A stretch of DNA of 64,000 bases from Neurospora tetraspora (GCF_033439725.1 NW_026944389.1:1054001-1118000), one strand, 5' to 3'; shown: positions 1 to 10,682, counted from the stretch's first letter. The notes: generated from the letters alone by a model not told the origin. Translations and numbers: made by a program.

Positions 1-286
1 AATAAACAGTACTTAAATGTTGAAAGGAGACTAGGGCTCACGACTGCACGTAGGGTCTCTCATCTACATTGCGTGCAAACAAATGCATGCGCCAATTATT
101 CTCGTGCTTTCTTTTGTTCTTCCTTCCCTTCTGACTGATTACACCTGCTCGTTAAGGCGGAGAAGCCTCAAACAGCGACTGAGAGTTCTTTCTGACATAC
201 GTTCAACCTAGATCTCTCCCCTTTACCTAATATTCGTCAGGATTGGAAGCATCTATTCCCCAGCCGCTAATAACTCCCGTGGTACT
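1..286. other. No gene seen at the left edge
   Basis: I see no convincing coding region, RNA gene or repeat in this stretch. It is the 3' flank of the minus-strand gene that ends at 287. Confidence 0.5.
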
Positions 287-577
287 TCATAAACTCTGGC
301 GCCTTATCATGTTTCTCCTGAGTGATTCCCCTCTCTCGTCTCTCTTCCTCTTGCAAGCAAAGCATCGCTGCGTGTTCGTGTTCGTAAATGTGTTGATCGT
401 CTCTCCGGCTGCGCACCTGCCATACCCGTCAGGCCAAGAAGCGCTCGATTCTAGCCCTGATCGGTAGCCTTTTCTATAGTATTCGTCAACTTGTTCACAA
501 TATTCCCTGCCCCTGTGCTCGCGCATGAATCTGTTACAGTCGGCGCAGTAGATTTCGTATACGGTTGTTCTGCACAT
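287..577 (-). CDS. Small Cys-rich protein, unknown function
   Basis: A 96-residue unspliced reading frame from an ATG at 577. The N-terminal half starts MCRTTVYEIYC and has C-x7-C-x2-C followed by another Cys about 13 residues later. A Gly-Arg-Cys sits mid-protein, and a CxxC (RCFACKRK) lies near the basic C-terminus. Spaced Cys pairs like these suggest a small zinc-binding fold, and many filamentous ascomycetes encode short proteins starting MC with a CxxC near the end (general recollection, not a search). There is no signal peptide or membrane segment. A related frame with the same Cys layout but a nonsense codon lies at 1203-1430 on the same strand, which supports this being a real family. 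Function is unknown. Confidence 0.55.
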   Translation of the reverse strand: MCRTTVYEIYCADCNRFMREHRGREYCEQVDEYYRKGYRSGLESSASWPDGYGRCAAGETINTFTNTNTQRCFACKRKRDERGESLRRNMIRRQSL

Positions 578-1202
578 TTTGATGGCTGATGCTTGATGGG
601 TTATTCTTGGGTGCCTGTGAATGTCAAAGGGTGGAACAAAGGTTGAAGCAGCTTCGTTTGAAGCTTGGAACTGGCTATAGGGACCGAGATGGGAGAAATT
701 TGCCTCGCTGCTGCCAGTCTTTTATAGGATCCAGCGCCCTAGAAAGCAGAGTTGGGCTGGTCTTACACAATGACGAGATGCTTCCCATTCTATTCTGTAG
801 TGACACATTGGATGTGCCATTATGCGGCTGGATACAGGTCAGACTGGCCGCTATCGAGGTTGCTGGTGCACCATCCTCCGATACTTGTTGTCTAGAATTA
901 AGGTGAGGACGGAAGAATTGGGCGTTGTGCTAGGTGAATGCTGTTGTCACTTCTCGAGCATGCAAAGATGATGCCGTCACCGGCACTCTGTACTCCATGG
1001 ATCAATCCCATCTCTGAGTTTACGTATTTGAAACTGCTACCCTCGGGGCTAGCATTTTTCTTATAAGTAGACGAGAGTGTCATGCTTGTGGTGATCTGAA
1101 GTTGCTATTGCTCAGAGCGTTGAGCTGTCAGCTCCCTTCGTCCACCAAACTGCCATCGTGTCATCGAATTATCGGCTTGACTCGAACCCTACCGTCAACG
1201 CC
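578..1202. other. Spacer, no gene seen
   Basis: Short frames exist on both strands, but none has coding-like composition or a recognisable motif. The stretch probably contains the upstream region of the minus-strand gene that starts at 577. Confidence 0.45.
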
Positions 1203-1430
1203 CTAGACGTACGACTTCCTGGCACAGTCGGAGCAAATGCTCCAGTCTGTATCAGTCTTTTTGGTCACCCCTTGTGTGCATCCTCCGAACTGCCCTCGGC
1301 TTCGACCCTTTTTCTTAGCCTCCTCCTCTGTTTCCAGAACCATCGGCCAGCACTTTTCCTCCTTGACCTCGCTCCAAATGACGTTCTTGCATTCTCAGCA
1401 TTTCTTTTCGGCAAATCGGCGGATACACAT
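1203..1430 (-). pseudogene. Cys-rich paralogue with in-frame stop
   Basis: Reading from an ATG at 1430 gives 75 codons to a TAG at 1203-1205, with one internal TGA at codon 12 (1395-1397). The Cys pattern resembles the gene at 287-577: MC at the start, Cys-stop-Glu-Cys where the neighbour has Cys-Ala-Asp-Cys, a Cys about 12 residues later, Gly-Gly-Cys-x2-Gly in the middle, and CSDC near the end. The matching layout and same strand suggest a tandem paralogue disabled by a nonsense mutation. The change is not the classic RIP type (TGG to TAG), and a CGA to TGA change is possible. A sequencing error or an unrecognised splice could also explain the stop. Confidence 0.5.
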
Positions 1431-2394
1431 GGTAGTGAGCCCTGAATTGACTGACGGTCGTACGCAAAGTTGGATACCGCTTAAAGCCTAGTTGACGATG
1501 GACGTATGTTGTAATCTTGGATACTTTTGAGATTGTAGGAAGGCTACTGCTTCCTGATATTTATGGTCCTTTTTGGTCCGTGAGGCACAAAAGTCAGGTT
1601 GCGCCCACCGCCTAGACGACTCGCGATGCATCACAACGCGTTTGCAATTTGCGCCAAGATAGCCAGCCGGCGACACTCAGATGCCATTCACTCCTTATCT
1701 GTACAGCCTATGGCTAAAGGAGTAGGTAAACAACTGCACGACGCATCACAGCTATACTTTCCAGTGAATGTCCGTTGAAAGGATACCTCTAGAGGAGATA
1801 CCAAGAATGACATTGGGGCACCAGGTAATGTACGAGTTCTTGCCTCTCCATATGCTCGCTATCGTTCTCGTATAGTGTTCAGCTGAATGAGGCCGTGAAC
1901 TTGCATCCTTTGCCTCGGTTTTTGTTGTGCATGTGGCCTTCGGATCGATTTAGACCACGGATAGGTAGCCACTATGGCAAGTCTGGACTGGATCGTTCTC
2001 GGAACTACCTATTTTCAAGTGGGGCGGTAGCGTGGCTAGCGGATCTGAGACATATTAGCTTCTCAGCCTCCATAATTCGAGCAGATTTGTCAGTGAGGTC
2101 AGGGGTAAACTGGAATGCTCCCGTTCCCGAACGCGAAGCATGCCGGCGCGGCGACGATGGTGGCTGCAATAAACCAGCCTCCCCCGAGGGTATGGCAAAG
2201 TGCCTGGATGACTAGCATATAAGATGGACCTATACGGTAGCTCCAGGATGTTACCTTCTTCCCTTTCTCGGTTCGGTTAATACCAGGCGGCTCGCTGTAG
2301 TGGTGTTGTGCTTTCCGGCTTCGACCCAATCTTCTCTCCTTGCATTTTCCCGCGAGCCAGCTCGTCGTCCCTGCCGAGCGTCCAATCCCTCAAA
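1431..2394. other. Upstream region of the GH16 gene
   Basis: No credible coding region. The last 100 bases before the GH16 ATG are pyrimidine-rich, with runs of TCTTCTCTCC type just upstream of 2340, which is common near fungal transcription starts. No TATA box stands out. Confidence 0.45.
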
Positions 2395-3339
2395 ATGGGC
2401 CCTTTTTGTGTCGTCTTGACCGCGGGTCTTGCTCTCCTCGGCGGCGTGCAGGCTGCAGCAACACCAGTCCAGGAATGGGGTTACGGACCCGGGTATAACG
2501 TCTACCTCCCCAAGGGCTTCAAGAAGGCGCTTTTCGTCGACAACTTCTCCCTGTACTGGCCCGGTTCCCTTCCTTCTACCTCCAAATGGGCCTTTGACTT
2601 GGGCACATCCTACCCCGGGGGTCCAGGAAACTGGGGCACCGGCGAAGTCCAGACCTACACCTCCTCCACCAACAACATCGTCATCACCACTTCTGGAACA
2701 CTCCAAATCACACCAGTCAAGAATCCAGTCACGGGCGCCTGGACATCCTCCCGAATTGAGACTGTCGCAGCTAGAGATATCGTCTGTCCTCCCGGCCAGG
2801 CGATCCGAATCGAGGCCTGGATCAAGCTCGGTGACCTCCCCGCCAGCAAGCAGCTTGGCATCTGGCCTGCATTTTGGATGCTGAGTTCTGCGTACCGAGG
2901 CAACTACTGGAACTGGCCGATGATTGGCGAGATTGACATCCTGGAGAACGTCAACGGCGCGTCGGCAGCGTGGCAGACGATACACTGCGGGCCGAATGCG
3001 CCGGGCGGGCCTTGCAATGAGTATACGGGGGTCACCAATCAGGCGGCGCTCGACAGAAGCAGGTTTCATAAGTTTTCGGTGGACATCGATCGAACGAACC
3101 CCGGCGGGAGTTGGAGGGGGGAGAAGGTCGTGTGGAGGATCGATGGGAATGTCGTGTTCACTGTGGATGGGAACCGGGTGAATAACGAGACGGCTTGGAC
3201 GGCGGTTACGCGGACTCCCAAGTTCATTCTGCTCAATGTTGCTGTGGGAGGCTCGTTTCCGGATAACGTGGCTAACCCGAGCTTGGGGAGGACGCCGACT
3301 GATGCGACGGTTGGAGGGAAGGGTCGGCGATGGAGGTAA
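2395..3339 (+). CDS. Secreted GH16 endo-beta-glucanase, 3' frameshift
   Basis: Glycoside hydrolase family 16 enzyme; the family cleaves beta-1,3 or mixed beta-1,3/1,4 glucans, outside the cell. The start at 2395 (context TCAAAATGG) gives a typical signal peptide, MGPFCVVLTAGLALLGG then VQA. An in-frame ATG at 2308 would put 29 unlikely residues before it. The GH16 active-site motif GEIDILE is present: nucleophile Glu at residue 179 (2929), Asp 181, acid/base Glu at 184 (2944). GIWPAFWMLS precedes it, as is usual. There are no introns. The frame stops at 3337-3339 after GGKGRRWR, but the final beta-strand usual in the family, MEVRYVAVFST, is encoded one frame over at 3330-3362 with a stop at 3363-3365. 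One base appears to be missing near 3322-3329, so the gene may be a recent pseudogene, or the read may be wrong. Confidence 0.85.
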   Translation: MGPFCVVLTAGLALLGGVQAAATPVQEWGYGPGYNVYLPKGFKKALFVDNFSLYWPGSLPSTSKWAFDLGTSYPGGPGNWGTGEVQTYTSSTNNIVITTSGTLQITPVKNPVTGAWTSSRIETVAARDIVCPPGQAIRIEAWIKLGDLPASKQLGIWPAFWMLSSAYRGNYWNWPMIGEIDILENVNGASAAWQTIHCGPNAPGGPCNEYTGVTNQAALDRSRFHKFSVDIDRTNPGGSWRGEKVVWRIDGNVVFTVDGNRVNNETAWTAVTRTPKFILLNVAVGGSFPDNVANPSLGRTPTDATVGGKGRRWR

Positions 3340-4157
3340 GATATGTTGCTGTTTTCAGTACCTGAGTTAGCGCATGAATGATGGAATAGAGAGAGCCAGA
3401 TGATTAATGCTTACCACGTTTGATCATTTTGGCCACTTTAGCTGGCGTCGACGCTTTCGTGAAGTTGAGTGTCGGGACAGAGTTCTGGTGCTTGGAGAAA
3501 TTGTGGAAAATGGAAAGGAGCGAGGGGACTACTTGTATGACGTAAAGTCGTCCAACATGTAGCAGGTACGTACTCTATAATGAGATAAGCACTGCGAATG
3601 TAACCTAGATAGAGTATGCATGTATGCATTACGGTGTCAAATATGGAATTGGCTGTGCACATCAGATTCGTTTGAGCACACAACATCACTCTCATGTATT
3701 CCGCCTTGGAGCAGTCGACAATTAACCACTGAATGCATTGGACTGTTGGATTCAGCTGTCCGTGGAGGACCCTAAAGGCATCGTCTCCCATAAAAGTACA
3801 GCAAGAGAAAAAGACCCCAAGCAACGGACAATGAGCAGTCCAAGATAAGTTCCTCCCATCCCCAGTTCGTCTTCATGATTCAGCCCATGTGCGCAAAGGA
3901 CACTCCTCAATTCCAAGCCATGTGATAACCATCAATCCATAACAACGCAAAGGACCCCTCAGCCAAGCCAACTGCACCAAAACTAAAGCTCATAAAGTCG
4001 GGTATCTCTAGGCCACAAGTCGGCGTTGAAGCAGTTGAAGTCTTCGGAAACAGGTTATACGGATAATCCTTCCACCACAATGCGATGGAAAACCCGCCCC
4101 ACAAACCCATTTTTCCAGAACTCCCGCAACGTCTTCAACGATCCTATCGGTGTCGGT
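3340..4157. other. Intergenic region between convergent genes
   Basis: 3340-3365 holds the out-of-frame GH16 C-terminus. The rest has no supported gene; the longest minus-strand frame (3438-3824) has no recognisable motif and looks like chance. The GH16 gene (plus) and the zinc-cluster gene (minus) converge here, so both 3' ends should lie in this interval. Confidence 0.45.
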
Positions 4158-4742
4158 CTAAGCCTTAACAGCCCAAGAGCAAGGCTGCTCGGCCTTGTGG
4201 CAACGACCGCAGCTCTCGATCTTCTTGCAGCCGACCTTGTTCTTCTTGCAGCGCTGGCAAGCACCCAGACGACGACCAGTCTCCTGCATCATCGTCTCCT
4301 TGAGCGAGCATTCGACTCCGTCCTTGGCGCAACGGATGCACTCGGGGATGGGCTCACACTTGGCCTTGGACTTCTTGCAGCGCTCGCAAGAGCCGCGCTT
4401 CTCAATGACGTCAGCACGGGAGGCGGGCTTCTTGCGGGGAGTGCCGCCGGGCTTGCGGCCTGAACCGCCGGAGCCACCGCCGGCAGCGCGACGACGGCGG
4501 GGAGTGCCGATGTTGGAGCCGGTGGCGGAGGTAGTGTTGGCTGCGGTGGTAGTGGTGGAAGAAGAGGCTGCGCCATCACCGCTGCCGTCGCCGTTGCCCT
4601 TGTCGTTGCCGTTGTCGTTGTCAGCAGCACCAGAGTCGGAGCCCGAGTTGACCGTGTTAGAAGCCGAGCCGGCCATGTTGGCGAGCAGATCCTCAAAGGT
4701 GGCTTTGGCGCTATCGACAAGAGTGTTGATAAGGTGGGCCAT
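4158..4742 (-). CDS. Protein with two tandem Zn2Cys6-like clusters
   Basis: 194 residues from an ATG at 4742, chosen because the same frame has no ATG further upstream. Residues 1-25 could form a helix. Residues about 25-80 are low complexity (Ser, Asp, Gly, Thr), followed by a basic stretch with Arg-Arg-Arg-Arg and Gly-rich segments. Residues 119-145 and 162-188 each have C-x2-C-x6-C-x5-C-x2-C-x6-C, the spacing of fungal Zn(II)2Cys6 clusters, with Lys-rich CKKSKAKC and CKKNKVGC loops. In that family six Cys bind two zinc ions and contact DNA. Two copies packed at the C-terminus, without the usual linker, coiled coil and middle-homology region, are atypical. A nuclear regulator or other nucleic-acid-binding role is an inference. 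A pyrimidine tract and TAG just upstream of the ATG could be the 3' end of a leader intron. Confidence 0.7.
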   Translation of the reverse strand: MAHLINTLVDSAKATFEDLLANMAGSASNTVNSGSDSGAADNDNGNDKGNGDGSGDGAASSSTTTTAANTTSATGSNIGTPRRRRAAGGGSGGSGRKPGGTPRKKPASRADVIEKRGSCERCKKSKAKCEPIPECIRCAKDGVECSLKETMMQETGRRLGACQRCKKNKVGCKKIESCGRCHKAEQPCSWAVKA

Positions 4743-5085
4743 GGCTGCCTCCGCGGGGCTGTTGGCAATGCTAACGGGCAAAGAAAGAGAGTGGACAGAT
4801 CCTTGGCCTGTGGTAAACAGTACACGACATCGTCAGATAGTTAGCTTCCTATCCTGATCATTGACAAAGATGCAGCAAATATCACTGCGCTGGCAGATAG
4901 TTCCAAGCGAAACACTGCAAGGAAGGATGGAACGACAAGGGATGAAGGAGAGAGCAAGGAGAGTTATAGTCGGGAGAAACGATGAGACTCTGCCTATTAC
5001 TATGCTAGGCTTCTTTTTTTTTGTGTTTTTTGTGCTTTTTTTTGGTCTTCCGCATGCGTTATCTCTGGAGACTGGAGCCACGCCG
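4743..5085. other. Spacer between two minus-strand genes
   Basis: Probable promoter and leader of the zinc-cluster gene (minus strand) and 3' flank of the upstream spliced gene. On the minus strand a TAG acceptor lies at about 4771-4773, suggesting a leader intron. A T-rich tract lies at about 5011-5043 (plus strand). No separate gene is seen. Confidence 0.4.
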
Positions 5086-5660
5086 TCATTGCTTGTTGGT
5101 AACCTTTGCGAGTTCTTCTTTCCACGATGCCGAGCTGTAGTAGCTTGCACTCAGGTTTCCGGTGGATTCGGGTCTGGAAAACTTCAGGGTCTCCGAGGTC
5201 ACGTATCCTTTCGACAAGCGTGGAGGAGGAAGAATGATGGGGGGAGTCTCAGCGCGCGCCATTGGGTACGGACGTGGGATCCAAAGCGCACGAACAGGTA
5301 GCTTACCGTTTGCCTTGGAGATCTTGGGCAGCGGGCGGAAGGTTGACGCGACGGGGCCACGCTTAGGGCTAGGCATGGTCAAGTGCTTGTCAGTGTCAAC
5401 GCCGGGGAGGGGCTCTCTGGCGGGTGCCTCTGAGTCCAAAGATCGTTTGTCCTATTGAGCGCCATGTCAGTTATCCTCATACTTTCAAAGACGCGCGGGG
5501 AGGGGTTCAGTACGTGGACGACGGCGGACATGGCGAGACCCTGGTGCGGCGAGGCATTCATGCGGGCCATAACGTCGACGGGCAGGTAAGAGGGTCCAAA
5601 CTTGGAGCCCGTGGCAGCGTACTCGCGGCCACCGATCATCTTGACCTGAGGCTGCTCCAT
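5086..5660 (-). CDS. Spliced hypothetical protein
   Basis: Minus-strand gene from ATG at 5660. Exon 1 is 5514-5660 (49 codons, phase 0). A 61-nt intron follows (5452-5513, donor GTACTG, branch ACTGAC, acceptor ATAG). Exon 2 starts at 5451 and stays open to the stop at 5086-5088, giving about 170 residues. A second intron is possible at 5208-5306: donor GTAAGC, a CTGAG branch, a long pyrimidine tract, acceptor AAAG, 99 nt and in frame. Removing it would give 137 residues. The N-terminus reads MEQPQVKMIGGREYAATGSK; the C-terminus ends SSASWKEELAKVTNKQ. It is Pro/Ser-rich in the middle, with no signal peptide or membrane helix. I do not recognise the family. Open frames that join in phase across a good intron are the main support. 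Confidence 0.55.
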
Positions 5661-6237
5661 GATGCCGAAATTGTTGTCAAGCGTTGCTGCGAGTGGCGTC
5701 CCAGTCGTAGGAGCGCGACGGAAGATGGCCGAATACTAACTCGGATTCGGTGTAGCACAATCCAAGTGGAAGTGGATGAAGGGAGGGGGTATGTCGGCGG
5801 GAAGCTGTTTATTTGCAAGTTTGTTGAGGCTGAAAAGGAATGGGATGGCAACCCGTGGAAGAAGGATACCAAGAGAGATGAAGACGGTAACAGGAGGGGC
5901 GGGGTGGTATGTAATTTCGTGGCAGGGCGGAAGGTATTGTTGCCTGGCAGCCTTACTTACAATGGGGGTGAAGGGCCTTCCCGTCTCAGTCCCTTTTCAC
6001 TTTGAGGTCACTGCAGAGTATGGTTGGCCCGGCGACCAGTGATCAACCGATGGAAGTCGGATGGTATACGGGCACTATTTGCCTCCTCTGCTTGTTGCTC
6101 CTACTTGTACTAGGCTAAGTGCTTTTCCTCGCTGGACCTTGGACGCTGGTTAATCTGACTTCCAACACAGAAGCAATCCCTAATGTACGCACGACCCCGT
6201 ACCTCCCAGGTCACAATCAGCCATGAGCATGGTATTG
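5661..6237. other. Upstream region of the spliced gene
   Basis: No supported gene. It is probably the shared flank between the minus-strand genes at 5086-5660 and 6238-6432. Plus-strand frames here lack coding character. Confidence 0.4.
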
Positions 6238-6432
6238 CTAGGTCTCAACCTTTTCGATCCTTGACTCGTCGACACTCTGGAGGGACGTGGAGGTGAATGG
6301 CAAGTATTGGCCGTCTGGTTGAGGATTCACGACGATGATCGTGATCATTGAGCCAGTAACGGCAATGACCTTGTAGCGGAGACTTGCGCCCCGGATGCAG
6401 ACAACATCGCCAATCTGATACTGGAAAGACAT
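6238..6432 (-). CDS. Small beta-rich protein, unknown
   Basis: A 64-residue frame starting MSFQYQIGDVVCIRGASLRY (ATG at 6432) and ending with a TGA or TAG-type stop at 6238. The alternation of hydrophobic residues (GDVVCIR, YKVIAV, MITIIVV) with Gly turns suggests a small SH3-like or KOW-like beta barrel, as in many short fungal proteins of unknown role; this is an inference from pattern only. An ATG 25 codons further upstream gives a less convincing N-terminus. No signal peptide is visible. No intron is needed, though an upstream exon cannot be excluded. Confidence 0.45.
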   Translation of the reverse strand: MSFQYQIGDVVCIRGASLRYKVIAVTGSMITIIVVNPQPDGQYLPFTSTSLQSVDESRIEKVET

Positions 6433-7641
6433 TGTCATCAGTTGGTCCCTTTCCCATACTTTGTTCTGTCCTGTGGAATACCCCCGCGCACTCTTACTCA
6501 CCGTCATGGGTCTTGATGACAGGCAAAGAGTATGTGAGCTTCTGTGTGAGAGAGCTTGTATTCTGATGCCCGGTGAAAATGTTGACGGGTATGCAAGTGC
6601 TCAGCTAAGGCCCTGCCTTCGGCTCCTGTTCTGGACCGGAATAATAGAATTCAAAGGAGTCGATATCTCTTTTCTGCAGCAAGTCAAAGGCGCGTTGAAG
6701 TCAGGAAAAAGAATCTCTCTTGGTGTAAGTAGCTTGGTGCCAGATGGAGGCATTTTATGTCGGTTTCGTGACGGTTGGGCTCATGGTGACAAAGGCACAC
6801 AGGCAACCGACAAAGATCCAGTTTCACCTTGCCAAGACATTGCAGCTTTCCACAAAAGAAGCAGATGGCACATTGGAAACCCGATATCTGAAGCCTGAAT
6901 TTCCGATGGTGGCAGACCGGCAAGTAGGGAAGACTGGTCCGGTAGTAGTAAGTACGCCCAATATTCCTGCCCCCGGGCTGCCAGCAACATCATTGGTCCC
7001 GGAAGTTCATAAACATCAACGAGATGTTAAGCGGATATCCCCGATAGGTCAGTGGTAGATGACTCGTGTATACGGGTACTACAGCAGCACCCTCAGTTCC
7101 TTCCTGTAGCATGATGGGTGCGACGGTCTCTGCTTGTGAACAGAAAGTTAAAGCTTCCATTGGCTACCGAGGAGCTCCCTTATTCCTCATAGCTGCCGAT
7201 CATCCTGGTCTTGTGGGTTGCAGTAAAGGTTCACCACCACCCTAGAAGAGTGATGGGTAGGCGAGTACTAGACGTGTTCTCCCGCCTTTCCGGAACCATG
7301 CGTCCATACCCGACTATATCTCCAGTGCCACAACCTCTGTCGTAAACAAGGCATGAGGCGCTTCTACCATACGTCTTACAACTGGAGGTAGCTTGGCCTT
7401 GAGATATCCTCGTTTAGCTTAACGACTGGGGAATGGTGCGGAGAGACGCGGATGGATCCTTGATTGTTGGCAATAGATCCTTTATGGAGTTGCGAGAAGG
7501 CGCGCAGGATTTGTCACGCTTGGATAAGGTCCCAGTGAGCCATGAGACAAGGAAGGGTCTATTTCCATATCCACCCTATGTAACCCGCGTGTTGACATAC
7601 ACCCCTCTGCGGCGCCTATTGCTCGAAGCTGACCACAAGAC

Positions 7642-7645
<4 letters not shown>
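6433..7645. other. Gene-poor stretch
   Basis: Base composition is normal, but no frame on either strand shows a recognisable domain or coherent exon series. It could contain non-coding sequence or old, degraded genes. Confidence 0.4.

Positions 7646-7681
<36 letters not shown>
7646..7681. repeat. Poly(T) tract, 36 bases
   Basis: An uninterrupted run of 36 T. It could be a simple repeat or the poly(A) tail of a retro-inserted sequence on the minus strand. I see no target-site duplication or element body next to it. Confidence 0.9.
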
Positions 7682-7682
<1 letters not shown>

Positions 7683-10682
7683 GAAACTAGTCTTGCCATC
7701 TGCTGGTTGCATGTGTACCTATGCTACCACACCTTCCTGCGTGGAAAAGGCTTCTATCGAGACAGGAAAGAGCGTTTCTTCAAATCATATTCTTTATTGA
7801 CCCCTCAATAAGGCAAGGAATCCCTGGGGAATGAGATATCGAAGGGTTGACCTACCTCGGCATGCCACTAGCGGAAAGCCTAGAGCCCAATTTATCGGCG
7901 TGTGAATCCATTTGCAGTAACCCTCTCCCTTACTGGCGGAATCTTGACTGGATTGGGTGTGTCCAAGGTGGTATTGTGACGACAGTGTCTCTCTACACAC
8001 CACGTTCAGGTACCTCTCCGAACTCGAACGGATGGCTTCACACTCAAGAAAACAGAATGACCGCCCCGCTCTTCTGTCCTCGATATGCCCAACTTTCACC
8101 GACGACTCGAAGAGCCCGTAATGCACAGGGCATCCTATGATACCTAGCAATACAGAGCAGACAGCCTCCAAGCAATCCCCAGAAAGCTGGCAACGTCTGA
8201 GGGGATTTCCTTGTGGGAGGTGTACAGTGCAGGGCTGCCATGCGATGGTGCTGTCACTGGGTGGACGGTACTCCAACTACCCAATAACCCAATTACGGGA
8301 ACCGGCAACTGGTCCGCGAGAGAGGCGTGGGTTCCGGATAAGGCCAAAGCCTAAGGCATGGCGTCTGTCGAGTCAGGGAAGATCCAGACTGCTCCCCGAA
8401 AAAGACGTCAATGGCTGAAGATGCAACATTAGCTACCCGGTTACCGGAGTCCGGTCCTGCTGTTGACTTGGGCAGATGCTACTCTTTTGCTACTCTTTTG
8501 CAACGTTGGAGAACGTGGTGATATTCTGTGTTACACCAGATCGAAGATCAGCTACCCAATGATTGGGTATCTGTTGTTCACAACCAAAGTCCTCGAGCTG
8601 CTGTGATCTCACTCTTGCGGCGTTGATGTTGTGCCATCGTTTGAGATGACCCGTAGCCTCAAATTCCTGGGGAATTGATAAGAGTGGCTATGAGCTGGGG
8701 AAGCTGCTAAAGATGCTTGTTAGACACTTGCTCCTAAAATCACCAGTTCATGATGAAGTAGGACGGACTCTTACTCAAATATAACCATTGCGAGGCTTCC
8801 TCACAGGTTTGCGCCAAAGAGCTCCGTATGTCGTCAGTCTCAAGATAGGTAGCAGCTCACGGAGGGACATACAAGCCCTGCGAAAAACATCATCAGCGGA
8901 TTCGGTCGTCTGCGAGCAAAGTTTGGTGAATATGATCAGTCGAGAAGGAAAAACACGCAGGAAGCACTCGGAATTAGGCAGGAGGTCTGATGAAAGAACA
9001 ATAGGCAAACGGAAAGAAAGAATGGGAGGGAAGGGTACCCGAGATGCATGAGGGAGATTAGGTCTAGGTTCCTGAGGTGATGTGTGAGTGTTGTCGCTTA
9101 CCTACTCGGTCGGCAATCTTCAAAATCCTATATGATCTCCGGCGTTTTGTCACCCTCGTCCAGGGATTCAACTTGCGCTCTGACCTAAATGGTCATCACG
9201 ACCTTGGGTTCAATTTTTGTGACCATCCTCAAATGATGTACCACTGCAAACACAACGAAACTTGTCGATCAAGGTCGATAATATCGGCGCGCCTTCAAAA
9301 TATCGCATGTTGGCTTTTGGCCCAGAGAGGGTGAATACCTGTCTCTACCTCCCGACACCGGAGCAATGGGTACACCTACTTTCGCCTTCCTGCTTCTACC
9401 TGAACCGTTGAGCATTTCACCCAAAGCCTGGCCCTAGTGTAATTGAGATGTGGCTGGAAGTCATGCCCCATTACCTACCTATCTGATCGAGGTTGCAAGC
9501 TGAGCTCAGTAGGCCTGATGCCAAGGCTGCCGAGCGGCCGCCCGATATAGCAAGGTTCGGATTGCTGTCGGATCCTACGAGCTTCGTGCTGCCAAACAAA
9601 TGTCCAGCTCGAGCTCGAGCCCTTGATCGCGTCTTCTATCAATCCTCGGGAATCCGTGTAAGTCGTTCATTAGCCTCCCCGCCGCATGAGACCCATGGTC
9701 ATCTTTCGAAAATGCCGACAAGCACCTCAAGCAAGAACCGTGGCTGAAACAGTTTTCGTTAATCCTGACACAGCCTTGGAGGTATTGAGCGATATGCCAT
9801 TTATTAATGCTCAGCGAGGCGAGAGCGGAGTAGAAATTGCCAGTGCGTGATTCTTTCTCTCGGCTGGAGTAGCAGCTAGAAAGACACTTTTGCACTGTAT
9901 CTCTGCACCCAGCATGCGGGGCCCTGAGAAGCGTTCCATTCTTGTTAGACTCCGCGTGACATTGTCGGGTATGCAGCGGCTTTTACGCCACGGGCACGCA
10001 TGTAGGCCGGGGATGCTGTCACCAACAGACATATAGACCTGCAGGGGTATGATATAGCTTGCAATGTCATGAGACAGGACTGACAAAGCTGGTTATCTCT
10101 CCAGAACAAAGTGCCTAGCCTGGGTTAGATGCGCTCCTTTACGATATACACGAGATAAGTGTGAAAGCTGGAAGACCAACTTTACCTGGGACACGTTCAG
10201 CCAGAGCGGTTCCAAGGCAAACATACAAGTTCGCATCGAGTTTGCTCGCGGGGATGATTCGAGATAGGAAATTTGACGGATCAATGCTGCTAAGGCAAGC
10301 TGCATTTCAGCTGTTTCCAAGCCACAAAACGCTGTTGTTTCTTCTCGAATCTCGGTACCAACAGCATGGAACTCATGTACCTTGCCGTAGCGTCTGACAG
10401 GGCTGAGGACCTTACTACCCCATCTTACATCTACATCACAGCAGCTTCCTGGATTATTGTTTCGGCACCAGCGACAAAATGGAAACTTTGCCTTGGTGCC
10501 ATATCAACGAGGAGATCAAGAGCCTGCTAGGGCTGACACGACAAACTCCCATGGCTAGGTATATGTATATATGGAGCCCGTTCCCAGGCTGCTGCAGACC
10601 AACCTGTTCGCTCCTTGTACGCATCCATTGTTCCTATCTCCTGTCACTCATCAACGAGTAGCATACTACTCTTTCCATTACC
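7682..10682. other. Gene-poor stretch upstream of the surface-protein gene
   Basis: Three kilobases without a supported gene. A short duplication of TACTCTTTTGC lies near 8480-8505. The last 130 bases hold a TATATATG-type sequence near 10563-10572, about 115 bases before the ATG at 10683, which may serve as the TATA element of the following gene. Confidence 0.4.

Noticed and set aside
2308-2394. Upstream in-frame ATG for the GH16 gene
   Set aside because: It would place 29 residues before a complete signal peptide; the ATG at 2395 has a better context and an immediate signal sequence.
2251-3069. Long minus-strand frame of 272 codons opposite the GH16 gene
   Set aside because: It is antisense to a clear GH16 domain, and its composition is what the complementary strand of GC-rich codons would give. 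No recognisable domain.
3336-3358. GTAAG..CAG as an intron at the end of the GH16 gene
   Set aside because: Only 23 nt, below any plausible spliceosomal intron, and the downstream frame is better explained by a one-base shift.
4743-4781. Extension of the zinc-cluster protein to a TTG at 4781
   Set aside because: TTG starts are not usual in fungal nuclear genes, and a TAG acceptor-like site lies inside this stretch.
4195-4857. Plus-strand frame of 220 codons over the zinc-cluster gene
   Set aside because: Mirror of the Cys/Lys-rich minus-strand gene; low-complexity Leu/Val/Glu runs and no domain.
7433-7690. Plus-strand frame ending in poly-Phe
   Set aside because: The end is simply the poly(T) tract, and the rest has no motif or exon support.
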